Program-made: the position numbers and the translations under genes
Notes under the pieces: generated by a model
The model's input: only the letters and a program-made list of their open reading frames with translations
The model's database searches: none
What the model was told of the DNA's origin: nothing
Part shown: piece after piece, positions 53,505-62,672 of the stretch
Layout of the letters: every line of letters starts with the position of its first letter
Numbering within the stretch: position 1 is the stretch's first letter
Source of the DNA: Mesorhizobium_G sp049840935
GTDB lineage: Bacteria > Pseudomonadota > Alphaproteobacteria > Rhizobiales > Rhizobiaceae
Assembly: GCA_049840935.1 (NCBI GenBank)
Contig: JASGJA010000028.1
Span: forward strand, 1 to 64,000
Reading direction: 5' to 3'
Length of the DNA stretch: 64,000 nt

Positions 53505-55418
53505 TCAGGCGCGAGCGGCCTGCTCAACCTGCCCCAAGGCGTTGAATACCGTGCGAACAATGCCCGCCGCATCAAGCCCCGCATTGGCATACATTTTTTC
53601 GGGTTTGGCCTGATCGGTAAACTCGTCCGGCAGCACGAGCGGGCGAACCTTCAACCCATGCTCCAACATGCCGTTGGTGGCGAGGTAGTGCAGCACCTGG
53701 CTGGCGAAGCCGCCAATCGAACCTTCCTCGACGGTAATCAGAACTTCATGTTCGCGGGCGAGGCGACGGACGAGATCCTCATCCAGCGGCTTGGCAAAGC
53801 GCGCATCGGCCACGGTGGTCGAAAGACCGGCAGCATCCAATTCCTCAGCGGCGGTGAGGCAATCCGCAAGGCGGGTGCCGAAGCTCAGCAGCGCGACTTT
53901 CGTGCCCTGCTTGATGATGCGACCCTTGCCGATTTCGAGCACGGAGCCACGCTCCGGCATATCGACGCCGACGCCGTTGCCGCGCGGATAGCGGAAGGCA
54001 ATCGGACCTTCATCATAAGCGGCGGCGGTGCGAACCATATGGCGCAGTTCCGCCTCATCCGCAGCCGCCATGACGACAAAGCCCGGCAACGAAGCAAGAT
54101 AGGTGGTGTCGAACGCGCCGCAATGGGTCGGGCCATCCGCGCCGACAAAACCGGCACGATCAATCGGGAAGCGAACCGGCAACTTCTGGATCGCGACGTC
54201 GTGAACGACCTGATCGTAAGCGCGCTGCAAAAAGGTAGAGTAAATCGCGGCGAACGGCTTGTAGCCCTCGCTGGCAAGGCCAGCGGCAAACGTTACCGCA
54301 TGTTGCTCGGCAATGCCCACATCGAAGGTGCGGTTCGGGAAAACCTCGCCAAACAGATCCAAGCCGGTTCCGGTCGGCATGGCGGCGGTGATGGCGACGA
54401 TCTTGTCGTCGTGCCGCGCTTCTTCGATCAGGCTTTCGGCAAAAACCTTTGTGTAAGCAGGCGCATTGGCCGGAGCCTTCGCCTGCGTACCGGTTACAAC
54501 ATCGAATTTGTTCACGCCGTGATACTTGTCGGCGGACGCCTCGGCGGGGCCGTATCCCTTGCCCTTTTGTGTCACCACATGGACGATAACCGGGCCATCG
54601 TGGTTGTCGCGGACGTTTTTCAGGACCGGAACGAGGTGCTCAAGATTGTGTCCGTCAATCGGCCCGACATGGAAGAACCCCAGTTCCTCAAACATTGTGC
54701 CGCCGGTAACATAGCCGCGCGCGTGTTCCACGGCACGGGTGATGGCGCGGTCCATGCGCTTGCCCAGATAAGCAGTGAGCTTCTTGCCGAAATCGCGAAT
54801 GCTCAGATAGGTCTTGCCGACCGCAAGGCGCGCGAGATAGCCGCTTAGCGCGCCGGTTGGCGGCGCAATCGACATATCATTGTCGTTGAGAATAACGATC
54901 AGGCGGGAGCCGAGCGCGCCGGCATTGTTCAACGCCTCAAAGGCCATGCCTGCCGACATGGCACCATCGCCGATGACCGCGATAACATTGTTGCGACCGC
55001 CTTGCAGATCGCGCGCGGCAGCCATGCCGAGGCCAGCGGAAATAGAGGTCGAAGAATGCGCCGCGCCGAACGGATCATATTCGCTTTCGGCGCGTTTGGT
55101 GAAACCGGACAGCCCGTCTTCCTGACGCAGCGTGCGCATGCGGTCGCGGCGTCCCGTCAAAATCTTGTGCGGATAAGCCTGATGCCCGACATCCCAGATC
55201 AGGCGATCCGCCGGGGTGTTGAAGACATGATGCAGCGCGACGGTGAGTTCCACGACGCCAAGCCCAGCACCCAGATGACCGCCTGTGTGCGAGACAATAT
55301 CAACCAGTTCCGCACGAAGCTCTTCGGCAAGCTGGGGCAGCTCGCTTTCATCCAGCTTGCGAAGATCTGCGGGGGTATGAACCCGGTCCAGCAGTGGGGT
55401 ATTGGGTGGCGATGTCAC
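53505..55418 (-). CDS. dxs: 1-deoxy-D-xylulose-5-phosphate synthase
   Basis: The thiamine-diphosphate enzyme that starts the non-mevalonate pathway from pyruvate and glyceraldehyde 3-phosphate. Thiamine/Mg binding is at VIGDGAMSAGMAFEALNNAG; transketolase-like HTGGHLGAGLGVVELTVALH and DVGIAEQHAVTFAAGLA are conserved. 637 residues, starting at GTG 55418. It begins the leftward dxs-tlyA-methyltransferase operon; ispE of the same pathway lies at 28 kb. Confidence 0.97.
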   Translation of the reverse strand: MTSPPNTPLLDRVHTPADLRKLDESELPQLAEELRAELVDIVSHTGGHLGAGLGVVELTVALHHVFNTPADRLIWDVGHQAYPHKILTGRRDRMRTLRQEDGLSGFTKRAESEYDPFGAAHSSTSISAGLGMAAARDLQGGRNNVIAVIGDGAMSAGMAFEALNNAGALGSRLIVILNDNDMSIAPPTGALSGYLARLAVGKTYLSIRDFGKKLTAYLGKRMDRAITRAVEHARGYVTGGTMFEELGFFHVGPIDGHNLEHLVPVLKNVRDNHDGPVIVHVVTQKGKGYGPAEASADKYHGVNKFDVVTGTQAKAPANAPAYTKVFAESLIEEARHDDKIVAITAAMPTGTGLDLFGEVFPNRTFDVGIAEQHAVTFAAGLASEGYKPFAAIYSTFLQRAYDQVVHDVAIQKLPVRFPIDRAGFVGADGPTHCGAFDTTYLASLPGFVVMAAADEAELRHMVRTAAAYDEGPIAFRYPRGNGVGVDMPERGSVLEIGKGRIIKQGTKVALLSFGTRLADCLTAAEELDAAGLSTTVADARFAKPLDEDLVRRLAREHEVLITVEEGSIGGFASQVLHYLATNGMLEHGLKVRPLVLPDEFTDQAKPEKMYANAGLDAAGIVRTVFNALGQVEQAARA

Positions 55419-55536
55419 TTAGTTCGGCGTCTTTTCAATACAAAGTCGTAAGGAGATAGTCGTCGTTTCACTCAAAGTAAATGTGCAGCGTTGCCGCGTC
55501 GGATTGCAACAGATATCGACCATCCATCCTGGCGTC

Positions 55537-55635
55537 ATTCTCGGGCCTGTCCCGAGAATCTTCCTCGCCTTTGCATGTCATTGATTCCATTCACAAACTA
55601 TGAGCGCTGCAGATCCTTGGGACAAGCCCAAGGAT
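55537..55635. repeat. pair of inverted palindromic repeat units
   Basis: Two units in opposite orientation, attctcggg-cctgt-cccgagaat (55537-55559) and atccttggg-acaag-cccaaggat (55613-55635), each form a perfect 9-base-pair hairpin. The stems differ by paired changes that keep base pairing. This matches a repeat family widespread between Rhizobiales genes. The surrounding 235-base gap between the pirin gene and dxs holds nothing else I can identify. Confidence 0.8.
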
Positions 55636-55653
55636 GACGGAGAAAAGCTCGCG

Positions 55654-56574
55654 TCAGTTTTCCGGCAGCGGGATAAACTCCTCTTCATCGCCCGGAACGA
55701 TGTCGAAACGCCCTGTTTTCCACTCGTTCTTGGCCTGCTCTATGCGTTCTTTTGATGATGAAACGAAATTCCACCAAATATAACGTGGGGAGCCCATCGT
55801 CGCGCCGCCGAACAACATGAAATGCGCGCCGCGTTCGGACGAAACGACGATTTCATCACCGGGGCGGAAGACAAGCAACTGGTCGGCGGCGAATACGTCG
55901 CCAGCAATCGAAACCTCACCGTCCAGCGTGTAGATCGCGCGCTCTTCCGCCACCGCCGGAATGCGGAACGAACCGCCTGCATCCAGCGAAACGTCAGCGT
56001 ACAGCGTATCGTGATAGGTGGTGACGGGCGCCTTCAGCCCTTCAAGCTCGCCAAGAACCAACCGGCCATGTGCACCGTCCGTTTGGAAAGTGGGGAGCTT
56101 GTCGCGCGTTGTGTGCTCAAAACCGGGGGCGATTTCCTCTTTTGCTTCCGGCAGAGCCAGCCATGTTTGCAGGCCGGAAATGGCCAGCGGACCGCCGCGC
56201 AACTCTTCCGGCGAACGCTCCGAATGCACAATGCCGCGACCGGCGGTCATGAGATTAACGTCGCCGGGCTGGATCACCATTTCCGTGCCAAGCGAATCGC
56301 GATGGCGGATGTTGCCATCGAACAGATAAGTGACCGTGGACAGCCCGATATGCGGATGCGGGCGAACGTCGAGCGCCTGATCGCCGCGCAAAAGCGCCGG
56401 TCCCATGCGGTCGAAGAATATGAACGGACCAACCATGCGGCGCTTGGCGGAAGGAAGCGCGCGACGCACAACCAGCCCGCCAATATCGTGCGAACGAGGA
56501 ATGAGCAACAGTTCGATCTGATCGCAGGCGAAGGCATCGCCCGGATTTGGGTCATTTCCCGGAAAGAAACTCAT
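55654..56574 (-). CDS. pirin family protein
   Basis: A 306-residue bicupin. The metal-binding cupin has RPHPHIGLSTVTYLFDG with two His and GDVNLMTAGRGIVHSER; the second cupin has YADVSLDAGGSFRIP. Some pirins have quercetinase activity, others act as regulators; none can be assigned here. It lies 32 bases downstream of xseB on the same strand. Confidence 0.88.
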   Translation of the reverse strand: MSFFPGNDPNPGDAFACDQIELLLIPRSHDIGGLVVRRALPSAKRRMVGPFIFFDRMGPALLRGDQALDVRPHPHIGLSTVTYLFDGNIRHRDSLGTEMVIQPGDVNLMTAGRGIVHSERSPEELRGGPLAISGLQTWLALPEAKEEIAPGFEHTTRDKLPTFQTDGAHGRLVLGELEGLKAPVTTYHDTLYADVSLDAGGSFRIPAVAEERAIYTLDGEVSIAGDVFAADQLLVFRPGDEIVVSSERGAHFMLFGGATMGSPRYIWWNFVSSSKERIEQAKNEWKTGRFDIVPGDEEEFIPLPEN

Positions 56575-56606
56575 GCCATTTCTCCCTTTTCAACTCGCGG
56601 GAAATG

Positions 56607-56858
56607 CTACTCCGCGTCGAGTGGTTCGGTACCGACCGGCTTGCCGTCGCGCGAAAGCCGGATTTTCTCAACCTTATCCTCAGCGGCTTTAAGAAGCCGG
56701 GCGCAATGGGCTTTCAGCAATTCACCGCGTTCATAAATACGGATGGACTGATCCAGCGGAACCTCGCCGCGCTCAAGATCGTCCACGATTTTCTCAAGCG
56801 CCTCAAGCGCTTGCTCGAAGCTCATTCCGGCAATGTCCTGATTAGCGTCCTGCGTCAT
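56607..56858 (-). CDS. xseB: exodeoxyribonuclease VII small subunit
   Basis: An 83-residue helical protein with the XseB core FEQALEALEKIVDDLERGEVPLDQSIRIYERG, here as two adjoining helices, and a C-terminal EDKVEKIRL. It binds the large subunit XseA, which is not in this window, to degrade single-stranded DNA. It starts four bases after the HDAC-family gene ends and belongs to the same leftward cluster as dxs. Confidence 0.92.
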   Translation of the reverse strand: MTQDANQDIAGMSFEQALEALEKIVDDLERGEVPLDQSIRIYERGELLKAHCARLLKAAEDKVEKIRLSRDGKPVGTEPLDAE

Positions 56859-56861
56859 TCC

Positions 56862-57791
56862 CTATCCCTTCATGAGCCGCTTTACGTGTGCACCGACCGA
56901 AAAGGCCAATCCCTGCAAATCGTAGCCGCCTTCCAGCAGGCTAACCAAGCGGTTGTTGCTGTGACGCTCGGCGATGTCCATCAACTGGCCGGTCGCCCAG
57001 TCGAAATCGTCTTCCGTCAGATTGATCTGCGCGAGTGGATCGCGGTGATGCGCGTCGAATCCCGCCGAGATTATCAGCAGGTCCGGGGCGAAATTGCGAA
57101 TCGCTGGAAACACGCGCGAACGCATGGCTTCGCGGAACAAATCGCTGCCGCTGTCGGGTGAGAGCGGAGCGTTGACGATGTTGTTTTTTGTGCCGGTCTC
57201 TTCCTTCGCGCCAGTGCCAGGATAAAGCGGAATCTGATGCGTGGAGAGATAGAGGACAGAAGGGTCGTCCCAGAAAATATCCTGCGTGCCGTTGCCGTGG
57301 TGAACGTCCCAATCCATGATCGCGACGCGCGGGACGCCGTGCTTCTTCTGCGCATGGCGGGCGGCGATTGCCGCGTTGTTGAACAGGCAAAAGCCCATTG
57401 CGGTCGTCTTTTCGGCATGATGGCCGGGCGGGCGTGCGGCGACAAAAACATTGTCCGCCTGACCGCTAAAAACATCATCCACGGCGGCAGTAGCCGCGCC
57501 GACCGCAGTCAATGCCGCTTCCCAGCTTTTGGGGCTGACATAGGTGTCAGACTCGATCTGGACGATGCCTTCTTCCGGTATCTTCCGTCGCTGATCCTCG
57601 ACATAGGATTCGGGATGCGCGAGCAGGATCGACGCCTCGTCACCCAACGGTGCTTTCTTGCGATCAAGATGCTCGTAGCCAATGTCTTCCAGATGCGCCT
57701 CGATGGCGCGAATCCGATCTGGCCTTTCCGGGTGGCCGGTCGGCGTCAGGTGCTCCAGAAAGATCGGATGCGTGTAGAGGCGGGTTGTCAT
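56862..57791 (-). CDS. histone deacetylase-superfamily protein
   Basis: A 309-residue zinc hydrolase of the arginase/deacetylase fold, related to acetoin utilisation and acetylpolyamine amidohydrolases. Active-site motifs are AARPPGHHAEKTTAMGFC, IMDWDVHHGNGTQDIF (zinc Asp/His) and ISAGFDAHHRDPL. MTTRLYTHPIFLEH from ATG 57791 matches family starts. xseB follows after three bases. In vivo substrate unknown. Confidence 0.9.
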   Translation of the reverse strand: MTTRLYTHPIFLEHLTPTGHPERPDRIRAIEAHLEDIGYEHLDRKKAPLGDEASILLAHPESYVEDQRRKIPEEGIVQIESDTYVSPKSWEAALTAVGAATAAVDDVFSGQADNVFVAARPPGHHAEKTTAMGFCLFNNAAIAARHAQKKHGVPRVAIMDWDVHHGNGTQDIFWDDPSVLYLSTHQIPLYPGTGAKEETGTKNNIVNAPLSPDSGSDLFREAMRSRVFPAIRNFAPDLLIISAGFDAHHRDPLAQINLTEDDFDWATGQLMDIAERHSNNRLVSLLEGGYDLQGLAFSVGAHVKRLMKG

Positions 57792-57845
57792 GCGGCTAAC
57801 ATAGGGCGATGCGGCCCTTCCCGCCACGCAAAAGCGGCGATTTAC

Positions 57846-58943
57846 TCAGAGAATTTCCGTGCGCAAAATGCGAATGCCAAAGCCTTCCAGCCCGACATAG
57901 TGACGCTCGCGCGAGGCAATCAACTCAATGGAACCGATGCCAAGATCTTTCAGGATTTGCGCGCCGAGGCCAATTTCACGCCATTCACTTTCGCGGCGCA
58001 GCGCTTCCTCGTGGCTTTCGCCATCGGTTGCAAGACGCGAACGCTTGCTCTGGCCTACGCCGACCGAGCCTTCGCGCAGATAAACAATCACACCGCGCCC
58101 CTTGGCAGCGATGGCTTCCATAATATTGTCCAGTCGATGCACCGTGCCGAACACGTCTGCCACGACATTTTCAGGATGGAGACGGACTGGCACGTCTTCG
58201 CCGTCGCGAACATCCCCGAAAACGATGGCAAGGTGCTGCATGGGGTCCCACGGCAGCGTGTAGGTGTAAGCCTTCGCCTTGCCCGCAGGCGTTTCGACGT
58301 CAAAACAGGCCACCCGCTCAACCAGCGTTTCCTGCCGCTGGCGGTAGGCAATCAGGTCCGCGACGGAAACAAGCTTCAGCCCGTGCTTTTCCGCAAAATC
58401 GACCACCTGCGGCCCGCGCGTGACAGTGCCGTCATCGTTGACCAGTTCGCAGATTACGCCGACCGGCGGCAAGCCAGCCAGCTTGCAGAGATCGACGGCA
58501 GCTTCGGTATGGCCGGACCGCATCAGCACGCCACCCTCGCGGGCGATGAGCGGGAATATATGGCCGGGTCGCACGAAATCGCTGGCACCGACATTGCCGT
58601 TGGCAAGATTGCGAACTGTCAGCGTGCGGTCGTCGGCAGAAATGCCGGTGGTCGTTCCGTGCTTGAAATCCACGCTCACGGTAAAAGCGGTGGTGTGCGC
58701 GGAATCATTATCCGCGACCATCGGTGAAAGATTGAGGCGGCGAGCGTCTTCGCGCGTCATGGGTGCGCATACGATGCCGGACGTATGCCGCACGATGAAC
58801 GCCATTTTCTCTGGCGTGCAATGCACGGCCGAGACGATCAGGTCGCCTTCATTTTCGCGCCCATCATCGTCCATGACGACAACGATCTCCCCGCGCTCGA
58901 AGGCGCGCAGAGCTTCAACGATTTTCTTCTGGTCGTAAGGCAT
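57846..58943 (-). CDS. ribB: 3,4-dihydroxy-2-butanone 4-phosphate synthase with a degenerate GTP cyclohydrolase II domain
   Basis: A 365-residue protein. The N-terminal RibB domain (about 1-205) makes the four-carbon riboflavin precursor from ribulose 5-phosphate; VVMDDDGRENEGDLI binds the metal and REGGVLMRSGHTEAAVDL completes the site. The C-terminal half has the RibA fold but reads HPENVVADVFGTVHRLDN where GTP cyclohydrolase II needs three zinc cysteines. All three are missing, so that half is predicted inactive. It lies 18 bases after aroC. Confidence 0.92.
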   Translation of the reverse strand: MPYDQKKIVEALRAFERGEIVVVMDDDGRENEGDLIVSAVHCTPEKMAFIVRHTSGIVCAPMTREDARRLNLSPMVADNDSAHTTAFTVSVDFKHGTTTGISADDRTLTVRNLANGNVGASDFVRPGHIFPLIAREGGVLMRSGHTEAAVDLCKLAGLPPVGVICELVNDDGTVTRGPQVVDFAEKHGLKLVSVADLIAYRQRQETLVERVACFDVETPAGKAKAYTYTLPWDPMQHLAIVFGDVRDGEDVPVRLHPENVVADVFGTVHRLDNIMEAIAAKGRGVIVYLREGSVGVGQSKRSRLATDGESHEEALRRESEWREIGLGAQILKDLGIGSIELIASRERHYVGLEGFGIRILRTEIL

Positions 58944-58961
58944 GAGGCTTCCCGATGAAGT

Positions 58962-60062
58962 TTATACGCGGCCAGTCTGGCCGCGATGGCGCAGATAGTG
59001 ATCTGCGATGGCACAGGCGACCATCGCTTCGCCGATTGGCACCGCGCGGATGCCAACGCAAGGGTCGTGACGGCCTTTTGTTACCACTTCGACTTCGTTG
59101 CCGTCCTTGTCGATGGACCGGCGCGGCGTAAGAATCGATGAGGTAGGTTTTACGGCAAAGCGGGCCACAACGGGCTGGCCGGTCGAAATGCCGCCCAGAA
59201 TGCCGCCCGCATTGTTTGACAGAAACACCGGCTGGCCATCATTGCCAATGCGCATTTCATCGGCATTTTGCTCTCCGGTAATGCGAGCCGCCTCGAAACC
59301 GTTGCCGATTTCCACGCCCTTGACGGCGTTGATCGACATCAGATTGCTGGCGATATCCTGATCGAGCTTGGCGTAGATCGGGGCGCCCAAACCGGCAGGA
59401 ACTCCTTCCGCAACAATCTCGATTACAGCGCCAACAGATGAACCCGATTTGCGGATGCCGTCCAGATAATCGGCGAAAACAGCGACCGAGGCCGGGTCGG
59501 GCGTGAAGAATGGATTTTCGCCATCGTGAACGAAATCCCAGTTCCAGTTCGCGCGGTCGATGGATTTTTCACCCATCGAAATGAGCGCGCCTCGCACAAT
59601 CAGACCCGGCACAACTTTGCGGGCCAGCGCGCCTGCGGCAACGCGCGCCGCTGTTTCGCGCGCAGATGAACGGCCACCGCCGCGATGATCGCGCAGGCCG
59701 TATTTCACGTCATAAGCATAGTCGGCGTGGCCGGGGCGATATTGCCGCGCGATTTCGCCATAATCCTTAGAACGCTGATCGACATTTTCGATCATCATGG
59801 AAACCGGCGTGCCGGTCGTCACCATCGTCTCGCCGTCCTCATCCATGATGAAGCCGGACAGGATTTTGACCTCATCAGGCTCGCGCCGCTGCGTGACGAA
59901 TCGCGACTGGCCCGGACGGCGGCGATCCAGATCAGCCTGAATTTCCGCACGCGTGAACCGAATGCCCGGAGGGCAGCCATCCACCACGCAGCCCAAAGCC
60001 GCGCCGTGGCTTTCGCCCCAGGTGGTCACACGGAAGAGATGGCCGAACGTGTTGTGAGACAT
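58962..60062 (-). CDS. aroC: chorismate synthase
   Basis: The final enzyme of the shikimate pathway, removing phosphate from EPSP with reduced FMN. MSHNTFGHLFRVTTWGESHGAALG is split across the N-terminal motif; RPGHADYAYDVKYGLRDHRGGGRSSARETAARVAAG is the second signature (quoted in part: RDHRGGGRSSARETAAR). The C-terminal FAVKPTSSI is conserved. 366 residues, intact. Confidence 0.96.
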   Translation of the reverse strand: MSHNTFGHLFRVTTWGESHGAALGCVVDGCPPGIRFTRAEIQADLDRRRPGQSRFVTQRREPDEVKILSGFIMDEDGETMVTTGTPVSMMIENVDQRSKDYGEIARQYRPGHADYAYDVKYGLRDHRGGGRSSARETAARVAAGALARKVVPGLIVRGALISMGEKSIDRANWNWDFVHDGENPFFTPDPASVAVFADYLDGIRKSGSSVGAVIEIVAEGVPAGLGAPIYAKLDQDIASNLMSINAVKGVEIGNGFEAARITGEQNADEMRIGNDGQPVFLSNNAGGILGGISTGQPVVARFAVKPTSSILTPRRSIDKDGNEVEVVTKGRHDPCVGIRAVPIGEAMVACAIADHYLRHRGQTGRV

Positions 60063-60234
60063 GGAGTTTTCTTGGCCGAATGAGCAATGCTTCCGGCCTT
60101 CTATTGAGGTTTTCCACCGCGGTCAAACGCATGTGAACCGTCGCGGAATTGGCTTAGCCCATAATTTCTGACACATTCGTAATATTAGCTGTTCCAACGA
60201 TTTACACCGACAAGAACAAAGATAAGAGAAGCAG

Positions 60235-60480
60235 ATGCGCTTTGTGTTGACCCTCGCCGCCGCTCTTGTGTCCGTTACCGCTGCCTTCGCGGCCGATACC
60301 GAGGGTGAAATCAAGAAGATCGATGCGGACAAGGGCACGATTACCCTCAGCGACGGCAAGACCTACAAGCTGCCCGGCGAATTCGACGTCGCCTCGCTCA
60401 AAGAGGGAATGGATATCGTCATTTCCTATGACAAGGTCGACGGCGAAAACCTGATCGCCGACATGCAACTGCCAGAGTGA
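60235..60480 (+). CDS. DUF1344 family small periplasmic protein
   Basis: An 81-residue protein with a signal peptide (MRFVLTLAAALVSVTAAFA) and a DUF1344 domain: EGEIKKIDADKGTITLSDGKTY and LKEGMDIVISYDKVDG. The fold is probably a small beta barrel. Common in Rhizobiales, no known function. agaagcag precedes the ATG. Convergent with cobB, one base apart. Confidence 0.85.
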   Translation: MRFVLTLAAALVSVTAAFAADTEGEIKKIDADKGTITLSDGKTYKLPGEFDVASLKEGMDIVISYDKVDGENLIADMQLPE

Positions 60481-60481
60481 T

Positions 60482-61189
60482 CTAACCGCCGATCAAAATA
60501 CGCTCTACATAATCCGGCACGATTTTCGTCGCCTTACCTTGAATTGCATCGTGAAAAACGCTGTGCCCCTCGGAGGGCTCCAGATTCAATTCCACCGTAT
60601 GCGCGCCATGTGATCGCGCAAAACCTACAAAGCCCGCTGCGGGGTAAACATTGCCGCTCGTGCCGATGGACAGAAACAAATCGCACCCGGCCAGACTCTG
60701 ATGAATGCGGTCCATCTGATAGGGCATCTCGCCGAACCACACGACGTCTGGCCGCAAATACCCGACTGTCCCGCACGCCGGACAGGCTGAACCCTGTTCC
60801 ATATCGTCGGGCCAATAGCTTCGACACTCGCACACGGTACATAGCGCGCTGTCCAACTCGCCATGCATATGGATCAGGTTACGCGACCCGGCGCGCTCGT
60901 GCAGATTGTCGATATTCTGCGTCACCAGCAGAAATTCGCCAGCGAACTCCTGTTCGAGCCGCGCAAGCGCCTCATGTGCGGCATTCGGCTTGACCTTCGC
61001 TAATCCGCGCCTGCGCATATTGTAGAAATCGAAAACCAGTTTCGGATTGCGCACAAACCCTTCCGGCGTCGCGACGTCGCGGTAATCATATTTCGACCAG
61101 ATGCCGTCCTTGTCGCGAAACGTATCCACGCCAGATTCGGCAGAAATTCCGGCGCCGGTCAAAATAACGATAGATTGCGTTCGCGCCAT
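60482..61189 (-). CDS. cobB: NAD-dependent protein deacylase (sirtuin)
   Basis: A 235-residue class III sirtuin that removes acyl groups from lysines using NAD+. VILTGAGISAESGVDTFRD and TQNIDNLHERAG bind NAD; the catalytic His is in LIHMHGEL; zinc cysteines are in LCTVCECR and ACPACGTVG. YDYRDVATPEGF carries the Tyr/Arg-like positions associated with CobB desuccinylase activity only loosely. Its ATG overlaps the tldD stop by one base, so they are coupled. Confidence 0.93.
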   Translation of the reverse strand: MARTQSIVILTGAGISAESGVDTFRDKDGIWSKYDYRDVATPEGFVRNPKLVFDFYNMRRRGLAKVKPNAAHEALARLEQEFAGEFLLVTQNIDNLHERAGSRNLIHMHGELDSALCTVCECRSYWPDDMEQGSACPACGTVGYLRPDVVWFGEMPYQMDRIHQSLAGCDLFLSIGTSGNVYPAAGFVGFARSHGAHTVELNLEPSEGHSVFHDAIQGKATKIVPDYVERILIGG

Positions 61190-62604
61190 CAGGTGCGCGT
61201 GCCGCCGACGGTAATCTGGTTCATACGCAGGTGCGGCTGGCCGACACCGACCGGCACGCCTTGACCAGCCTTGCCGCACATCCCGATGCCAGTGTCCAGC
61301 TTGAGGTCGTTGCCCACCATCGTCACGCGATGCATGGCGTCCGGGCCGTTACCGATCAGCATTGCGCCCTTGATTGGCTGCGTAACCTTGCCGTCCTCGA
61401 TCATGTAAGCTTCGGTGCAACCGAACACGAACTTGCCGCTGGTGATGTCCACCTGTCCGCCACCGAACGAAACGGCATAGATGCCTTTCTTCACCGAAGC
61501 GATAATTTCTTCCGGCGTGTGGTCGCCCGCTGTCATATACGTGTTCGTCATGCGTGGCATGGGCTGATGCGCATAGGATTCACGCCGTCCGTTGCCGGTC
61601 GGGTTCATGCTCATCAGCCGCGCGTTTTGCCGGTCCTGCATATAGCCGACCAGCTTGCCGTCCTCGATCAGCACATTATAGCCCGACGGCGTACCCTCAT
61701 CGTCGATTGTCAGCGAACCGCGCCGTTCTGCAATCGTGCCATCATCAACCACGGTAACACCCTTCGCGGCCACCTGTTGACCCATCAGTCCCGCGAAAGC
61801 AGACGTCTTCTTGCGGTTGAAATCGCCCTCAAGACCGTGGCCGACTGCTTCATGCAGCATAACGCCCGGCCATCCGCTCGAAAGCACGATGTCGAATGTA
61901 CCCGCCGGGGCAGGGATTGCGTCCAGATTCACGAGCGCTTGCCTCAGAGCTTCGTCGGCGGCGAATTTCCAGCTTTCCTCTGCTAAAAACTCGCCAAACG
62001 CCTTGCGCCCGCCCATGCCGTGCGAACCGGATTCCTGCCGGTCGCCATCGCCCACCACCACGGCAACGTTGATTCTCACCAGCGGGCGAATGTCGCTGAC
62101 AAGCTGACCGTCACCCCGCAGAATTTCGACATGCTGCCATGACGCCGCCAGCGAAACCGTGACCTGCCGCACGCGGGGATCTCGCGCGCGCACCCATGCA
62201 TCGATTTCGTGCAACAACTTGGCCTTGTCGGCAAAACCCGGCTCCGCAATCGGATTTTCTTCACCGTAAAGATGGCGATTCGTGCGCTGTGGTGCAGCCG
62301 CCAGCGTGCCGGAATATCCGGTTTTCACGGCAGAAACCGCGTCGGCGGCGCGCAGTAGCGCCGCTTCCGACAATTCGCCCGAATGCGCATAGCCGCTCGC
62401 TTCGCCGGCGATTGCGCGCAGACCAAATCCTTGCGACGTATTGAAATTGGCGGTTTTCAGTCGGCCATTGTCAAAGACCAGCGCCTCGCCTTCCGACTGC
62501 TCCAGAAAAAGCTCGCCATCATCCGCATCGCGAATCGTGTCCGCCACGATCTGCTTGAGGCGATCTTCAGAAACGTCGAATTGTTGGAGCAGGGATTTGG
62601 CCAT
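61189..62604 (-). CDS. tldD: metalloprotease TldD
   Basis: The zinc subunit of the TldD/TldE (PmbA) protease that processes modified peptides and helps CcdA/microcin turnover in E. coli. The zinc site HEAVGHGLEGDFNRK (HExxxH) is present, with the C-terminal GMCGKAGQGVPVGVGQPHLR. 471 residues from ATG 62604. The partner gene is not in this window. Its placement between an IalB-like gene/coxB and cobB is the usual Rhizobiales order. Confidence 0.94.
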   Translation of the reverse strand: MAKSLLQQFDVSEDRLKQIVADTIRDADDGELFLEQSEGEALVFDNGRLKTANFNTSQGFGLRAIAGEASGYAHSGELSEAALLRAADAVSAVKTGYSGTLAAAPQRTNRHLYGEENPIAEPGFADKAKLLHEIDAWVRARDPRVRQVTVSLAASWQHVEILRGDGQLVSDIRPLVRINVAVVVGDGDRQESGSHGMGGRKAFGEFLAEESWKFAADEALRQALVNLDAIPAPAGTFDIVLSSGWPGVMLHEAVGHGLEGDFNRKKTSAFAGLMGQQVAAKGVTVVDDGTIAERRGSLTIDDEGTPSGYNVLIEDGKLVGYMQDRQNARLMSMNPTGNGRRESYAHQPMPRMTNTYMTAGDHTPEEIIASVKKGIYAVSFGGGQVDITSGKFVFGCTEAYMIEDGKVTQPIKGAMLIGNGPDAMHRVTMVGNDLKLDTGIGMCGKAGQGVPVGVGQPHLRMNQITVGGTRT

Positions 62605-62672
62605 GACGCGCCTCGCGGAATTGAACTTACCGCCCATGTAAGCCCGCGCCGCGCGTCAATCCAGAGGCCATC

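Noticed and set aside
53658..54848. A 396-codon open frame opposite dxs
   Set aside because: Antisense shadow of a well-conserved enzyme; composition is not protein-like.
57237..58727. A 496-codon open frame on the plus strand opposite the HDAC-family and ribB genes
   Set aside because: It is antisense to two clear enzyme genes, its translation is Arg/His/Cys-rich without family motifs, and it arises from their codon bias.
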